A DNA stretch of 64,000 nt from Bacteroides gallinarum DSM 18171 = JCM 13658. GTDB lineage: Bacteria > Bacteroidota > Bacteroidia > Bacteroidales > Bacteroidaceae. Location of the stretch: the NCBI RefSeq assembly GCF_000374365.1, contig NZ_KB894118.1, positions 84,732 through 148,731 on the forward strand, in the 5' to 3' direction. Shown piece after piece: positions 18,067 to 26,463 of the stretch. Position numbers and translations under genes: made by a program. The notes below the pieces were generated by a model. The model was not told the origin of the DNA. It ran no database searches and saw nothing but the letters and a program-made list of their open reading frames with translations. The stretch's first letter is position 1. Every line of letters begins with the position of its first letter.

Positions 18067-18191
18067 TGTCGGAGTTTCCTTACTGTGGTATTGGTACTCC
18101 TTTGCTTTGGTGTCGGGGGCTTCACTTTGATGTCGGAGTTCCCTCATTGTAATACTGGGGCTTCGTTGTGATACCGGAGTTTCCCCGCCAG
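18067..18191. repeat. 22-bp-phased degenerate array A
   Basis: Six diverged direct copies start at 18067, 18089, 18111, 18131, 18153 and 18172, spaced 22, 22, 20, 22 and 19 bases. Each begins TGTCGG, TATTGG, TACTGG or TACCGG and most continue with a GAGTTTCC-like core. The array lies in the 367-base gap between the terminator above and the small ORF at 18314; 18192-18313 holds nothing recognisable. Related arrays lie at 20465, 26488 and 46711. Confidence 0.7.
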
Positions 18192-18313
18192 TGACCGAAA
18201 GCAGGGGTGTTATGGCGCTATCTTTCAGAAACTTGTATCCTTATTACGATGTTAGTCCCTTGAATAAGGTTTTCTATATCTTGGATATAATTCTGAATGC
18301 AAAGCTTAGTATA

Positions 18314-18589
18314 TTATAATGAATCAATATAATCAAAAGCTACTTTTTTCAATTTCCATTTTGGATATCCTTTATTATCAAAACTTGTAGATACAAAATT
18401 CATTTTTTCAAGTTTTTCAAAAAAATCTTCCCACTTCGCACTTTCTCTTACAGTTGAATAGTCATATTGCTTATTACCTATAACATAAGTACCTCTACCT
18501 CCAATTAATCTTATAGAATAACTCATTGCGTTGTTTGAATTAATCCAATCTTTAAGTATTATAGTGTTGTAAACAGTTGCAAGATACAT
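18314..18589 (-). CDS. Small hypothetical protein
   Basis: 91 residues, low GC, 6 bases downstream of the winged-helix fragment at 18596. It has an aromatic and Lys-rich sequence (WEDFFEKLEKMNFVSTSF, then YPKWKLKKVAFDYIDSL) with no signal peptide or membrane segment. I do not recognise a family. Its tight spacing suggests cotranscription with the AlbA_2 gene. It could equally be the remnant of a larger gene or a chance ORF in AT-rich DNA. Confidence 0.4.
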   Translation of the reverse strand: MYLATVYNTIILKDWINSNNAMSYSIRLIGGRGTYVIGNKQYDYSTVRESAKWEDFFEKLEKMNFVSTSFDNKGYPKWKLKKVAFDYIDSL

Positions 18590-18595
18590 ATATAA

Positions 18596-18829
18596 TTATT
18601 TAGTTGTACAATACTGCTGCAATGGGCTATTTGGTTTATCAGGAATAGTCATAAAAAGAATACCCTCCTCTAAAAGAGGATTTATTATATTTTTTTTGAA
18701 TCTACTTCGGTTTGTTTGTCCTACAATCCCCATTATTTCTTGAATAGAATGAGGTTCTGAACAATATGAAATAATTTGTTCTGCTATAGGGATGTATCGC
18801 GTATTAAGCTTAGGACAAGCTTGGGACAA
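18596..18829 (-). CDS. Winged-helix C-terminal domain split from the AlbA_2 protein by a frameshift
   Basis: The open frame of 77 codons begins inside the 11-bp repeat and has no convincing start of its own (TTG at 18829). Its sequence (YIPIAEQIISYC, SIQEIMGIVGQTNRSRF, INPLLEEGILFMTIPDKP) is the helix-turn-helix domain that normally closes Bacteroidetes AlbA_2/HATPase_c_4 proteins. It is +1/-1 out of frame with the upstream gene because the repeat has five 11-bp units. With three units the two frames would join without a stop. It is therefore best treated as the silent 3' part of the gene at 18810. Confidence 0.75.
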   Translation of the reverse strand: MSQACPKLNTRYIPIAEQIISYCSEPHSIQEIMGIVGQTNRSRFKKNIINPLLEEGILFMTIPDKPNSPLQQYCTTK

Positions 18830-18860
18830 GCTTAGGACAAGCTTGGGACAAGCTTAGGAC
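18806..18860 (-). repeat. 11-bp tandem repeat spanning the end of the AlbA_2 gene
   Basis: Five perfect-length 11-bp units (18850-18860, 18839-18849, 18828-18838, 18817-18827, 18806-18816). On the minus strand they alternate gtcctaagctt and gtcccaagctt. Because 11 is not a multiple of three, each unit gained or lost changes the reading frame. The fifth unit supplies the TAA stop of the upstream frame. Confidence 0.93.
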
Positions 18861-20021
18861 ATTCTCTGTCTTATGCTTGATATGGACACTTCTTTTGAAC
18901 ACTGCCGTAAACATCCCCTCCGTGCGAAATTCCGGTTCGGGCAGATTCGCTTCCCTCATAGCTTTCTGCATACGAGGAATACCGGATGCAACTTTTTCAA
19001 CCAAGTGCATACGGGTGAATAGACCGAAGATTAACGGATTACGTGTCATACTTTTATGCCCGAAATCTTTAGCTACAATGGGCAAAAGTCCTCCGGGATT
19101 GGAGATTTCTACTCTGTCATCAAACATCTCTATCATAATGTTTGCGCCTTGTTCGTAGTAATCACGGTGTGACAGGGCATTTATAATGGCTTCCTTAAAT
19201 ACGGTCAGAGGTATTTCCCAAATTTCCTCTCTTGGTCCTGCTCCCTCTATTTTGTAGGCTACCTGCAGTTTGCTTTCCAGCCAACCCATAGCATGTAGAT
19301 ATTGCTGGTACAGTGAACCTCCGAAAATTTTATCATCTATAATATAGACTTTGTTTGTTCCCTTGAAAAGAACACATCTCGTAATAGCATGCGGAAACTT
19401 CCGTTCAAGCTGTTTGCCAAAAAACATTGCAGCCCCGTTCTTTGCCGTTCCATTTCCGGTAAACAGTTCCAGGTTCTCAAATATTTGTTTGTCGGATGTA
19501 GACGGACTTAGTTGGGCTTCTGTTCGGAAATCCTTTATCATCTGTTCGTCTGTATCCGTATAGATATTGAACCAATGGCAGGGAATATGGTCGAAAAAGA
19601 TTTTGTTGCACTCCTGAAAGAAGCTGCGCATTTCTTCGACTGTGTGAAGTTTCTGCGAATTTGCTCCCTCCCGCACAAAGATAGAGCCGGAGAATATGTA
19701 CGGCTTGTCTTTACCGGACGGAACATCAATCACCCAAACTGTTTTATCTCCAATGTTCACCGAATACAATTCGCAGTGAAGTGCAGGAGATATTTCGCTG
19801 ATAGAGCCTTGAATAGCAGAACGCTTGTCGTTTTCTAATTTAGTATCGACCACTTGCCCATTATCATCCACTCCAATAAGCAAATACCCTCCGTCAGCAT
19901 TAGCGAAGGCACATATTTCCTCTGTCAGCTCACGCACTTTTGAGGGAACGCGTACTTTAAATTCCACATTGTAGCCCTCTCCACTATCAATGAGTGATTG
20001 TATGTTTTCGGTGTCTAACAT
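18810..20021 (-). CDS. AlbA_2/HATPase_c_4 ATP-binding regulator, truncated by repeat-borne frameshift
   Basis: 403 residues from the Met at 20021. This start is preferred over 20042 because a -7 box covers 20040-20047. N-terminal AlbA_2 (divergent AAA-4, Schlafen-like) domain about 8-125: EGYNVEFKVRV, ICAFANADGGYLLIGVDD, SGSIFVREGANS. A GHKL-like HATPase_c_4 region follows at about 265-385: FKEAIINALSHRDYYE, DDRVEISNPGGL. The family is usually annotated as ATP-binding transcriptional regulators or helicase-like proteins and is poorly characterised. The frame ends in the 11-bp repeat at 18806-18860, cutting off the winged-helix domain at 18596. In this allele the protein would lack its DNA-binding end. 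Confidence 0.85.
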   Translation of the reverse strand: MLDTENIQSLIDSGEGYNVEFKVRVPSKVRELTEEICAFANADGGYLLIGVDDNGQVVDTKLENDKRSAIQGSISEISPALHCELYSVNIGDKTVWVIDVPSGKDKPYIFSGSIFVREGANSQKLHTVEEMRSFFQECNKIFFDHIPCHWFNIYTDTDEQMIKDFRTEAQLSPSTSDKQIFENLELFTGNGTAKNGAAMFFGKQLERKFPHAITRCVLFKGTNKVYIIDDKIFGGSLYQQYLHAMGWLESKLQVAYKIEGAGPREEIWEIPLTVFKEAIINALSHRDYYEQGANIMIEMFDDRVEISNPGGLLPIVAKDFGHKSMTRNPLIFGLFTRMHLVEKVASGIPRMQKAMREANLPEPEFRTEGMFTAVFKRSVHIKHKTENVLSLSQACPKLVPSLS

Positions 20022-20039
20022 GATTTTGTAATAGTACCA

Positions 20040-20047
20040 CAAAAATA
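20040..20047 (-). promoter_or_regulatory. Candidate -7 box for the AlbA_2 gene
   Basis: Minus strand TATTTTTG matches TAnnTTTG exactly. Transcription would start near 20033, leaving a leader of about 12 bases to the ATG at 20021 and excluding the upstream ATG at 20042. Confidence 0.5.
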
Positions 20048-20089
20048 GTTATTTGTTATGATTGTAAGTCATTAGTTTCGTTTTATTTA

Positions 20090-20326
20090 TGGCGAAAACA
20101 TTTCTTTTATGAACTTGGAATCGAAGAGGCAGAGATTGACGGACTCAATGTAAGAGTATATGACCTGGAGAAATCGGTATGCGATGCCATTGAGTACCGT
20201 AACAAAATAGGACTGGATGTAAGCTTTGAGATATTCAAGAGCTATTTAGCGCACAAAGACCGTGATATCAGTCGTCTCTATGAATATGCTTATAAGCTGA
20301 GAGTGGGAAAAAGATTGATGAACTGA
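20090..20326 (+). pseudogene. Remnant of an AbiEi-type antitoxin
   Basis: The frame ending at TGA 20324-20326 reads, in pieces, FFYELGIEEAEIDGLNVRV, YDLEKSVCDAIEYRNKIG, LDVSFEIFKSYL and LYEYAYKLRV. This is the C-terminal half of AbiEi antitoxins/transcriptional regulators (VYxxEKxxCDxxxxRNKIGxD signature). There is no ATG start, the N-terminal winged helix is missing, and no AbiEii nucleotidyltransferase gene follows. It lies directly upstream of the AlbA_2 promoter, in the same decayed accessory patch. Within the 580-base gap 20043-20622 the remainder is array B and unremarkable sequence at 20327-20464. Confidence 0.75.
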
Positions 20327-20464
20327 TAAAATTCATGCAATAATGAGTAAGATGCATTCGGCAGAAGCCGTCAAGTCTACATTCGGCAACTGAGAGAGGT
20401 TGCACCAGTATTTTGCCCTCCTTTTTGCATCGTTTTTCTTTTCTTAAAAAGTGGTGTCCAGGGA

Positions 20465-20618
20465 AAACAGAAGTTTCTACGCATTGAAACCGGAGTTTCC
20501 TACAATAAGAAACTAAGATTTCCACGCTTTGAAACCGGAGTTCCTACGGTAGGAAACTGGAGTATTCACGCTTCGAAACCGGAGTTGTCACGGTAGGAAA
20601 CCGGAGTATCCGGCGTTG
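20465..20618. repeat. 22-bp-phased degenerate array B
   Basis: Seven diverged copies, each beginning AAAC at 20465, 20487, 20510, 20532, 20554, 20576 and 20598 (spacing 22, 23, 22, 22, 22, 22). The usual unit is AAACCGGAGTTTCC followed by a variable tail such as TACGGTAGG. The array ends four bases before the stop codon of the phosphodiesterase gene. Confidence 0.85.
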
Positions 20619-20622
20619 AACT

Positions 20623-21924
20623 TTATTCCCTGAAGTTAATCCCCAATAGGTTCATTACGAAAGGAGCTATGTCTGTTTGGTTCATAACCTTTATCTCCTT
20701 CTTTTCGATGCCGCAACCGAATGCTACCAGGGTGGTGGGGTCGATGCCGGACAGATAACCGTGCTTACCTCCGGACTTTTGTATCACATCCGCTCCGGTA
20801 CGTGCGGTTGCCACGGCTACCCCTTTTATGGGTTCCAGTGCAAGCGCTACTTTGGGGTCGCAACCGACAGCCGTCAGTTCGTCCTTTTCTACGATGCGGA
20901 ATAAGGCGCGGGTAGAAGCTGGCAGCGAGTTCAGTTTCTTGCGGATTTTCTTTAGGGTAGCCCCGTCGTTTTCATCTTTCAGGTAGAGAAACATCATCGC
21001 ACCTGCTCCGTGGAAGCATGCTTTCCATTCGCCTCCGGGCTTTTCGCTCAACAACCCTTCCTGCACCAGCCAGATGTTGGGGGCGATGCTTTGGCTGTAA
21101 TCTACAAAACCGTGGTCGCCGCATACAATTACGGTCGTGCTGTCCAGCAGTTTGTTGCGCTCCAGGTTTTCGAGAATCAGCCCCACAGCATGGTCGGCTC
21201 CCCCTACGGCTGCACTTACCCTGTCCGATTTCAACCCTGTGGCATGCTGGGCATAGTCTGTGGTAATCAGGTGTACGGTCATTAGGTTAGGCTTATAGGT
21301 ATTCATCAGGTAGTTTGCCATGGCAGCGGTACGGGCATCCCGGTTCATGGAGCCTGCACCGAAGTTCTCGTGGTTCAGCTTGCCCGTTGCCTCCCGCTCC
21401 AGTTCGTCCAGCAGTCCTGCCGGGGTACAGTAAGGCTTGATGTACTCCAGTTGGTTGGCAACCGGCTTTACCGACCAGTATTCGGGGATGTTGTAGCGGA
21501 TAGCTTTTGCACCTACCGATACAGGCCAGAATAAGGATGCCACGGTTAGCCCGTTACGGCTTGCCGATTCCCAAATGGTGGTGGCTTTGATAGAGTCGGC
21601 ATACCAGTAGCTTACTGCTTCCTGCCGGTTGTCCGTGAAAGGCGAATTGTAATAGATACGGTGCTGTGCCGGTTTTACCCCCGTGATGATTGTGGTGTGC
21701 GAGGGGTAGGTGGCTGTGGGGGTAATTCCCTTGATGCGTTCCACGAACATGCCGTCCCGCTTCATCCTTTTCAGGTTGGGCGAGGGCATGGTGCTGTCGG
21801 TCACCATTTCCGCCCTCATGCCGTCGATAGTGATGAGGATAACGTGTTTGGAACGGTCGGCTGCCACGACGGAGCCGATAAAGCAACTGCATAGCAGCAC
21901 GGTTGCTGCTTTTTTCAGATTCAT
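20623..21924 (-). CDS. NPP-family nucleotide pyrophosphatase/phosphodiesterase
   Basis: 433 residues from the Met at 21924. This start is preferred over 21954, which would lie within the SusD gene, and it gives a clean signal peptide (MNLKKAATVLLCSCFIG to VAA). It belongs to the alkaline-phosphatase superfamily, NPP branch: metal Asp34 in ITIDGMRAE, nucleophile Thr72 in TPTATYPSHTT, metal ligands in TTDYAQHATG and VCGDHGFVD. Such enzymes cleave phosphodiester or pyrophosphate bonds of nucleotides, nucleotide sugars or phospholipid heads in the periplasm. It is the last gene of a SusC-SusD-NPP operon, so it probably processes the phosphorylated substrate that the pair imports. The exact substrate cannot be read from sequence. 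Confidence 0.9.
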   Translation of the reverse strand: MNLKKAATVLLCSCFIGSVVAADRSKHVILITIDGMRAEMVTDSTMPSPNLKRMKRDGMFVERIKGITPTATYPSHTTIITGVKPAQHRIYYNSPFTDNRQEAVSYWYADSIKATTIWESASRNGLTVASLFWPVSVGAKAIRYNIPEYWSVKPVANQLEYIKPYCTPAGLLDELEREATGKLNHENFGAGSMNRDARTAAMANYLMNTYKPNLMTVHLITTDYAQHATGLKSDRVSAAVGGADHAVGLILENLERNKLLDSTTVIVCGDHGFVDYSQSIAPNIWLVQEGLLSEKPGGEWKACFHGAGAMMFLYLKDENDGATLKKIRKKLNSLPASTRALFRIVEKDELTAVGCDPKVALALEPIKGVAVATARTGADVIQKSGGKHGYLSGIDPTTLVAFGCGIEKKEIKVMNQTDIAPFVMNLLGINFRE

Positions 21925-21931
21925 TGTTTGA

Positions 21932-23362
21932 TTAATTAAAGAAAGGTGCCACATATTCTGTCGATTTGTTTTGTACTATAATCCGGTTCATATTGTATTT
22001 AATCACTACTGTCTTGGTTTCCTTATCCATTTGGAAAGCGTCCATTTCCTGGTTCAGGGGGATGAAAGGTGGAATCTGCGCAGCGGTATAGTCGGCTGCC
22101 GACGGGGTGTTGGCGGCTTCCGTTTCGCATACCGGCAGGCGGATACCCAGGTCTGCCGCACGCCGTCCTTCTGCCATGAAGATTTCCTGCCGCATCAGGT
22201 AGAGTATTTCCAGCAAGCCGTCTACGCTGGTGGGGGCGTCTATCATCGTTTCCGTAACGGAAGTGCCCGATATGTAAGGAATGGAAATGAGGTTGGGCGC
22301 CTGGCGGTCGAGCACCAGCCCGCTCCTGAATTCATCCTCCGGGGAGGCTGCCACTTTGTATTCCGAGCTGTTGGGATATTCCTTGTAGCCTCCGTTGTAG
22401 CGTCCCTCCAACTGGTCGTTGATGCCGGTTTCCACCGGGCGGCTCTTTACGAGTGCCAGCAAGGTTTTCATCAGGCTTTTCGCACCGTTTATGTCATTGT
22501 CCGCCAGGGCGGCTTCCGCCAATATCAGGTAGGGTTCTTCCGCTTTGGCTATACATATGGGGCGGGCTTCCGTAGCGCTGTTTTTCTGGAAGTATTTCGG
22601 GTCGAGGAAGTCGAGCCGGGGTAGGGGCTGGAAATTCGTTCCGTAGATGTAGCCTTGTATGGAGCTTACCACGTCGTTGTCGCCGTCGTATTCCACTTGT
22701 TTCACAAAGGTCTTGGATAGAGCCAGTGCGTCGTTGGCATACCGCACGGCATTCGCCTTGTCTCCCAGCCGGTAGTAGGCGCGGGCTATCAGTGTGTTGA
22801 CGAATGCTTTTTCCTCGGTATCGTCCGTATAGTCCAGCGACTCGGTGAAGGTGGATACTGCCAGCCCCAGGTGCTCTCTCCAGCCCTTCACCTCTCCGCC
22901 GTTCTCCGTGGGGAGTGCCAGAAAGTATTCTCCTGCCAGCAGGAAGGAGAAGCCTTTTATGTAGTAGAGGTTGAAGCGCTGGGCGTCTGTGGTGGCGGCA
23001 TCGGCGGCAGCCACCGTTTCCAGTCCTTGAATTGCCGTTTCGCGCAGGGTTCCTACGTAGCGTTGCAGGTTGGTTACATCCAAATCGGTGTATAGGATTG
23101 TGGGGAAGTCGAATACTTTGCTGCTCTGGCTGTAGTTATTGAAGTAGTTGTCGGAGAGGATTTCCGTGAGCTCCACGTAAGAGCCCATGATAGTGGCGAA
23201 CGAACGGTTGGCTCCGTTTACCCACGTAGTCATGGCGTGGGGCGTTTGCAGGAATGTTTCCTCGTCTACGTTGGGGTTGATGATGTCGCCGGGCTGCAAC
23301 AGCTCGCAGGAGGCACACGACAGTGCCAGGGAAGTGAGTAGTATGTATTTCGTTATTTTCAT
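21932..23362 (-). CDS. SusD/RagB-family lipoprotein (phosphodiesterase operon)
   Basis: 476 residues. Lipobox CASC (Cys19). The sequence has the TPR-containing SusD/RagB plan: FNLYYIKGFSFLLAGEYF, VNTLIARAYYRLGDKANAVRYA, LILAEAALADNDINGA, and a C-terminal LYLMRQEIFMAEGRRAADLG block. It follows the SusC gene by 31 bases and precedes the NPP phosphodiesterase by 7 bases, so the three are cotranscribed. It would form the lid on the SusC barrel. Confidence 0.93.
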   Translation of the reverse strand: MKITKYILLTSLALSCASCELLQPGDIINPNVDEETFLQTPHAMTTWVNGANRSFATIMGSYVELTEILSDNYFNNYSQSSKVFDFPTILYTDLDVTNLQRYVGTLRETAIQGLETVAAADAATTDAQRFNLYYIKGFSFLLAGEYFLALPTENGGEVKGWREHLGLAVSTFTESLDYTDDTEEKAFVNTLIARAYYRLGDKANAVRYANDALALSKTFVKQVEYDGDNDVVSSIQGYIYGTNFQPLPRLDFLDPKYFQKNSATEARPICIAKAEEPYLILAEAALADNDINGAKSLMKTLLALVKSRPVETGINDQLEGRYNGGYKEYPNSSEYKVAASPEDEFRSGLVLDRQAPNLISIPYISGTSVTETMIDAPTSVDGLLEILYLMRQEIFMAEGRRAADLGIRLPVCETEAANTPSAADYTAAQIPPFIPLNQEMDAFQMDKETKTVVIKYNMNRIIVQNKSTEYVAPFFN

Positions 23363-23393
23363 CTTATGGTCTGTTTTTGGTTGGACGATTGGG

Positions 23394-26390
23394 TTAGAAA
23401 GAAATGCGGATAGTCCCTACATATTGGCGCGGGGTGGAGTAGGAGGAGTAGTTCAGCCCGCCTACGGCTACCGCGCCCTGGGAACGTGCTCCTGCCAGTG
23501 CTGCCTCGGGGTCTACGGAGGAGGCTGTGAAGGAGAACGGGTTGTAGACGTTGAAGCCCAGGTTGATGTTTTTCAGATACTTCTTGGGCTTGTAGTCGTA
23601 GGAGAGCCCGATGTTCCTGATTTTAACGAAGTCCGACTTCTCTACGAAGAAGTTGGTGAAGTTCAGCCAGTTGGCTCCCTGGTCCAGCCCCTCCAGTGCT
23701 TTTTCGGGTATGGCGTTGTCTTTCAGCCCTTTCGAGAAACGGAACTGGCGGTCGAAGGAGTGTACGTATGCTCCGTACTGGTAGTCGCCGCTAACCGTCA
23801 GCGACAGGTTTTTGTAGCTGGCGTTAAGGGAGAAGTTACCATATCCGGTGGGAAGCGTAGAGCCCAGGTTCTGTAGAGGCAGGACTTCTTTCAGCGAGTT
23901 GTCGGGGTTGAGCACGGCTTTGTAACCGCGGATAAAGCCTACGGGCTCGCCTTTGGCAACGACTGTCTGTACTGTTCTCGACGAGAATCCGCCGATAGCG
24001 AACGGAACCGCCGTGCCGATACTCAGCACCTTGTTGTGGTTGGTGTTGTAGGAGGCATTAAGGCGTACATTCCAGTCTTTGGTGTCTACCAGTTGGAGCC
24101 CTACGCTCAGCTCGATACCTTTGTTTTCGATTTCGCCTACGTTGGACAGGTAATTGGCGGACTGTCCGGACGAGGGAAGGGAGGGAATGCTGAACAGGGC
24201 GTCTTTGGTAAGGGCGTAGTAATAGGTGAAGCCGAGGTTCAGGATGCGGTTAAAGAGTACGGCGTTGAAGCCGGCTTCGTAGGAGTGCTTCTTTTCCGGA
24301 GCCAGGTCGGGGTTACCGTATTTGCCGAATGAGGCTGCCTGCTGTCCCAGGAAGGAATTGAAGTCTACCGTGCGTTGGTACTCGAATGCCGGCGGATAGC
24401 TTCCTGCCACGCCGTAGTTGGCGAGGATACGCAGGCTGCTGAGCATGCCGCTTTCTTTCAGTTTTTGCATGAAAGGTTCCTCGGAGAGTACGTAGGAGAA
24501 GCCTATCTTGGGATAGTACTGCCAGCCTACGTTGTCGCCGAAGGCTGTGTTGTAGTCCGAGCGCAGTCCCAGGTCGATGTAATAGCGGTCGAGGAAGCCG
24601 ATGTTCTCCTGGATGAAGTAGCCGTAGTTGTACAGGTAGCTCAGCCATTCGTTGGAGGTCAGCGTGCCTGCGCCGGCAACTATCTGCGCACCGTCGCGCA
24701 CGTTGCTTCCGTTGTACACGGACTGGTGGTCGTAGGTGCTGAAGAACTGGAAACCGGCTGTGGAAATCAGGCTGAATATGTCTTTGTAGCGGTATTTGTG
24801 TTGTCCGTTCAGGTCGATAGTCAGCCCGAAGTAGTTGCGGTCGAAATTCGAGATGCTTCCTGCATCCGATGTGCCCTCCGGCTTTTGCTGGGTGTGGATG
24901 AGGTATTCGTTGGTGATGATGTTTTTGTTGTTGTTCAGGCGGTAATCTACTCCCAGCACGCCTTTGAAGGTGAGGTTGGACAGCGGGGCGTAGCTTAGGG
25001 ATTGCGAAGTCTGGAAGCGTTTTATGGACTCCCGGTTGTTTTGCAGGGCTTCGGCTTTGGTTACGAAGGCTTTCATCTGGGCAAAGGCGTAATCGTCGAG
25101 TGCATCCAGGTCGGCGCCGTAGTTTACCAGGTTGCCTTCGGCATCCGTGTATTTGAAGTTGGTGGAGGCGGCGCCTTCGGCAAACCATAGCCCGGTGTAT
25201 CCTCCCTGGTTACCGTTGCGGCTTCTGGAGAAGTCCTGGATTACCATTCCGAACGAGTTCTGGTATTCGAAGTATTTGTTGAACTTCATCCTGGAGCCGA
25301 AACGCAGGTCGTACTTGCGGTCTTCATTGCCGTTTTCAATCAGTGTACCGGTGCTGTTGCTCATGCTTGCTCCGAAGCTGTAACCGTACTTCTCTGTGCC
25401 GCCGTCGAAGCCGATGCGGTATTTCTGGGTAAATCCGGTTTGGTGTAGCAGCTCTTTCGTGCGCTTGAAGTGGTAGAACTGGGAGGAGGCTACGTCTGCT
25501 TCCAGTTGGGTTTCGGCAAAGAAGGTGGTTTTTTGGTTGGCTCCTTTCTTGGTGAATATCTGGATAACACCGTTGGCGGCGTCCGAACCGTAGAGGGTGG
25601 TGGCGGCTCCTCCCGTTACATATTCTATATGGTCGATGTTTTCCATGGGGATGTCGCCGATAGAGCCTGTTACGGCGCTGTTGCCGCTTAAGGAGTTGTT
25701 CAGGGTGGCGCCGGTGTTCATGTTGTCTACCCGCACGCCGTCTACGTAGATTACCGGGGTGGAGTTGGAATAGGCGGACGACAGTCCTCTGGACTTAACC
25801 AGGGAGGTGGCTCCTGCCTGGCCGCTTGCCATGGTAATCTGTACGTTGGGCAACGCGTTCTGCAATATCTGGTCGATTCTGCCTTGTTTCATGCGTTCCA
25901 GTTCTTTGCTGTTGACGGTCGTTACGTTGGACGACAGGCGGCGTTTCTGGACTTCCGCTCCCTGGCCGGTTACTACTACTTCGTCCAGCTTGAAGTTGTC
26001 CTGGTCGAGTTCTACTTTCATCTCGTCGGTATGGTCTACCGTGATTAGCTGTGTTTCGTATCCTATATAAGATACTTTCAGCTTGGAGCCCCGTTCAGCG
26101 GTTATCTGGAATACGCCGTCCATATCGGTGATAGTACCTACCGACGGGTTGTCGTTGAGTATTAGCGTAACTCCTGCCAGGCGTTCCCGGGTCTTTTTGT
26201 CGAGTATGATTCCTTTTATCCGTACGGCGGTTGCCTTTTTGCCGGCTTCTTCTTTGAGTGCCGGAATGAAGCTGCTTTCAATCTTGTCTTTCAGGGGTAC
26301 GTTTTTGCCCTTTAGAGTTGATTTCTGGACTGCTCTTACGGGAGCTATGCCCAGAAAGGCGATTAATGCAATCAAAATACTTTGTTTCAT
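23394..26390 (-). CDS. SusC/RagA-family TonB-dependent transporter (phosphodiesterase operon)
   Basis: 998 residues. Signal peptide MKQSILIALIAFLGIAPVRA, a 35-residue linker, then a carboxypeptidase-regulatory-like domain (IKGIILDKKTRERLAGVTL), the motif LDEVVVTGQGAEVQKRRLSS and a plug with GGAATTLYGSDAANGVIQIF. The barrel ends GTIRISF. The plug motif reads YGSDAANG rather than the common YGARAANG, which places it in a different SusC subgroup from the other two in this window. First gene of the operon with SusD and NPP phosphodiesterase. Confidence 0.94.
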   Translation of the reverse strand: MKQSILIALIAFLGIAPVRAVQKSTLKGKNVPLKDKIESSFIPALKEEAGKKATAVRIKGIILDKKTRERLAGVTLILNDNPSVGTITDMDGVFQITAERGSKLKVSYIGYETQLITVDHTDEMKVELDQDNFKLDEVVVTGQGAEVQKRRLSSNVTTVNSKELERMKQGRIDQILQNALPNVQITMASGQAGATSLVKSRGLSSAYSNSTPVIYVDGVRVDNMNTGATLNNSLSGNSAVTGSIGDIPMENIDHIEYVTGGAATTLYGSDAANGVIQIFTKKGANQKTTFFAETQLEADVASSQFYHFKRTKELLHQTGFTQKYRIGFDGGTEKYGYSFGASMSNSTGTLIENGNEDRKYDLRFGSRMKFNKYFEYQNSFGMVIQDFSRSRNGNQGGYTGLWFAEGAASTNFKYTDAEGNLVNYGADLDALDDYAFAQMKAFVTKAEALQNNRESIKRFQTSQSLSYAPLSNLTFKGVLGVDYRLNNNKNIITNEYLIHTQQKPEGTSDAGSISNFDRNYFGLTIDLNGQHKYRYKDIFSLISTAGFQFFSTYDHQSVYNGSNVRDGAQIVAGAGTLTSNEWLSYLYNYGYFIQENIGFLDRYYIDLGLRSDYNTAFGDNVGWQYYPKIGFSYVLSEEPFMQKLKESGMLSSLRILANYGVAGSYPPAFEYQRTVDFNSFLGQQAASFGKYGNPDLAPEKKHSYEAGFNAVLFNRILNLGFTYYYALTKDALFSIPSLPSSGQSANYLSNVGEIENKGIELSVGLQLVDTKDWNVRLNASYNTNHNKVLSIGTAVPFAIGGFSSRTVQTVVAKGEPVGFIRGYKAVLNPDNSLKEVLPLQNLGSTLPTGYGNFSLNASYKNLSLTVSGDYQYGAYVHSFDRQFRFSKGLKDNAIPEKALEGLDQGANWLNFTNFFVEKSDFVKIRNIGLSYDYKPKKYLKNINLGFNVYNPFSFTASSVDPEAALAGARSQGAVAVGGLNYSSYSTPRQYVGTIRISF

Positions 26391-26463
26391 CGTTGATGTT
26401 GAATGGTTAATGAGATTATTGTGATATGCTCTTTCCGGAATAGGGTACTTTTGTTATGCGGCA

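Noticed and set aside
20465..20618. Array B as a CRISPR array
   Set aside because: The units are contiguous 22-bp diverged copies; there are no unique spacers of even length, no conserved repeat, and no cas gene.
21925..21954. Upstream start for the phosphodiesterase
   Set aside because: It would overlap the SusD gene and add a non-hydrophobic tail ahead of a good signal peptide; the Met at 21924 fits better.
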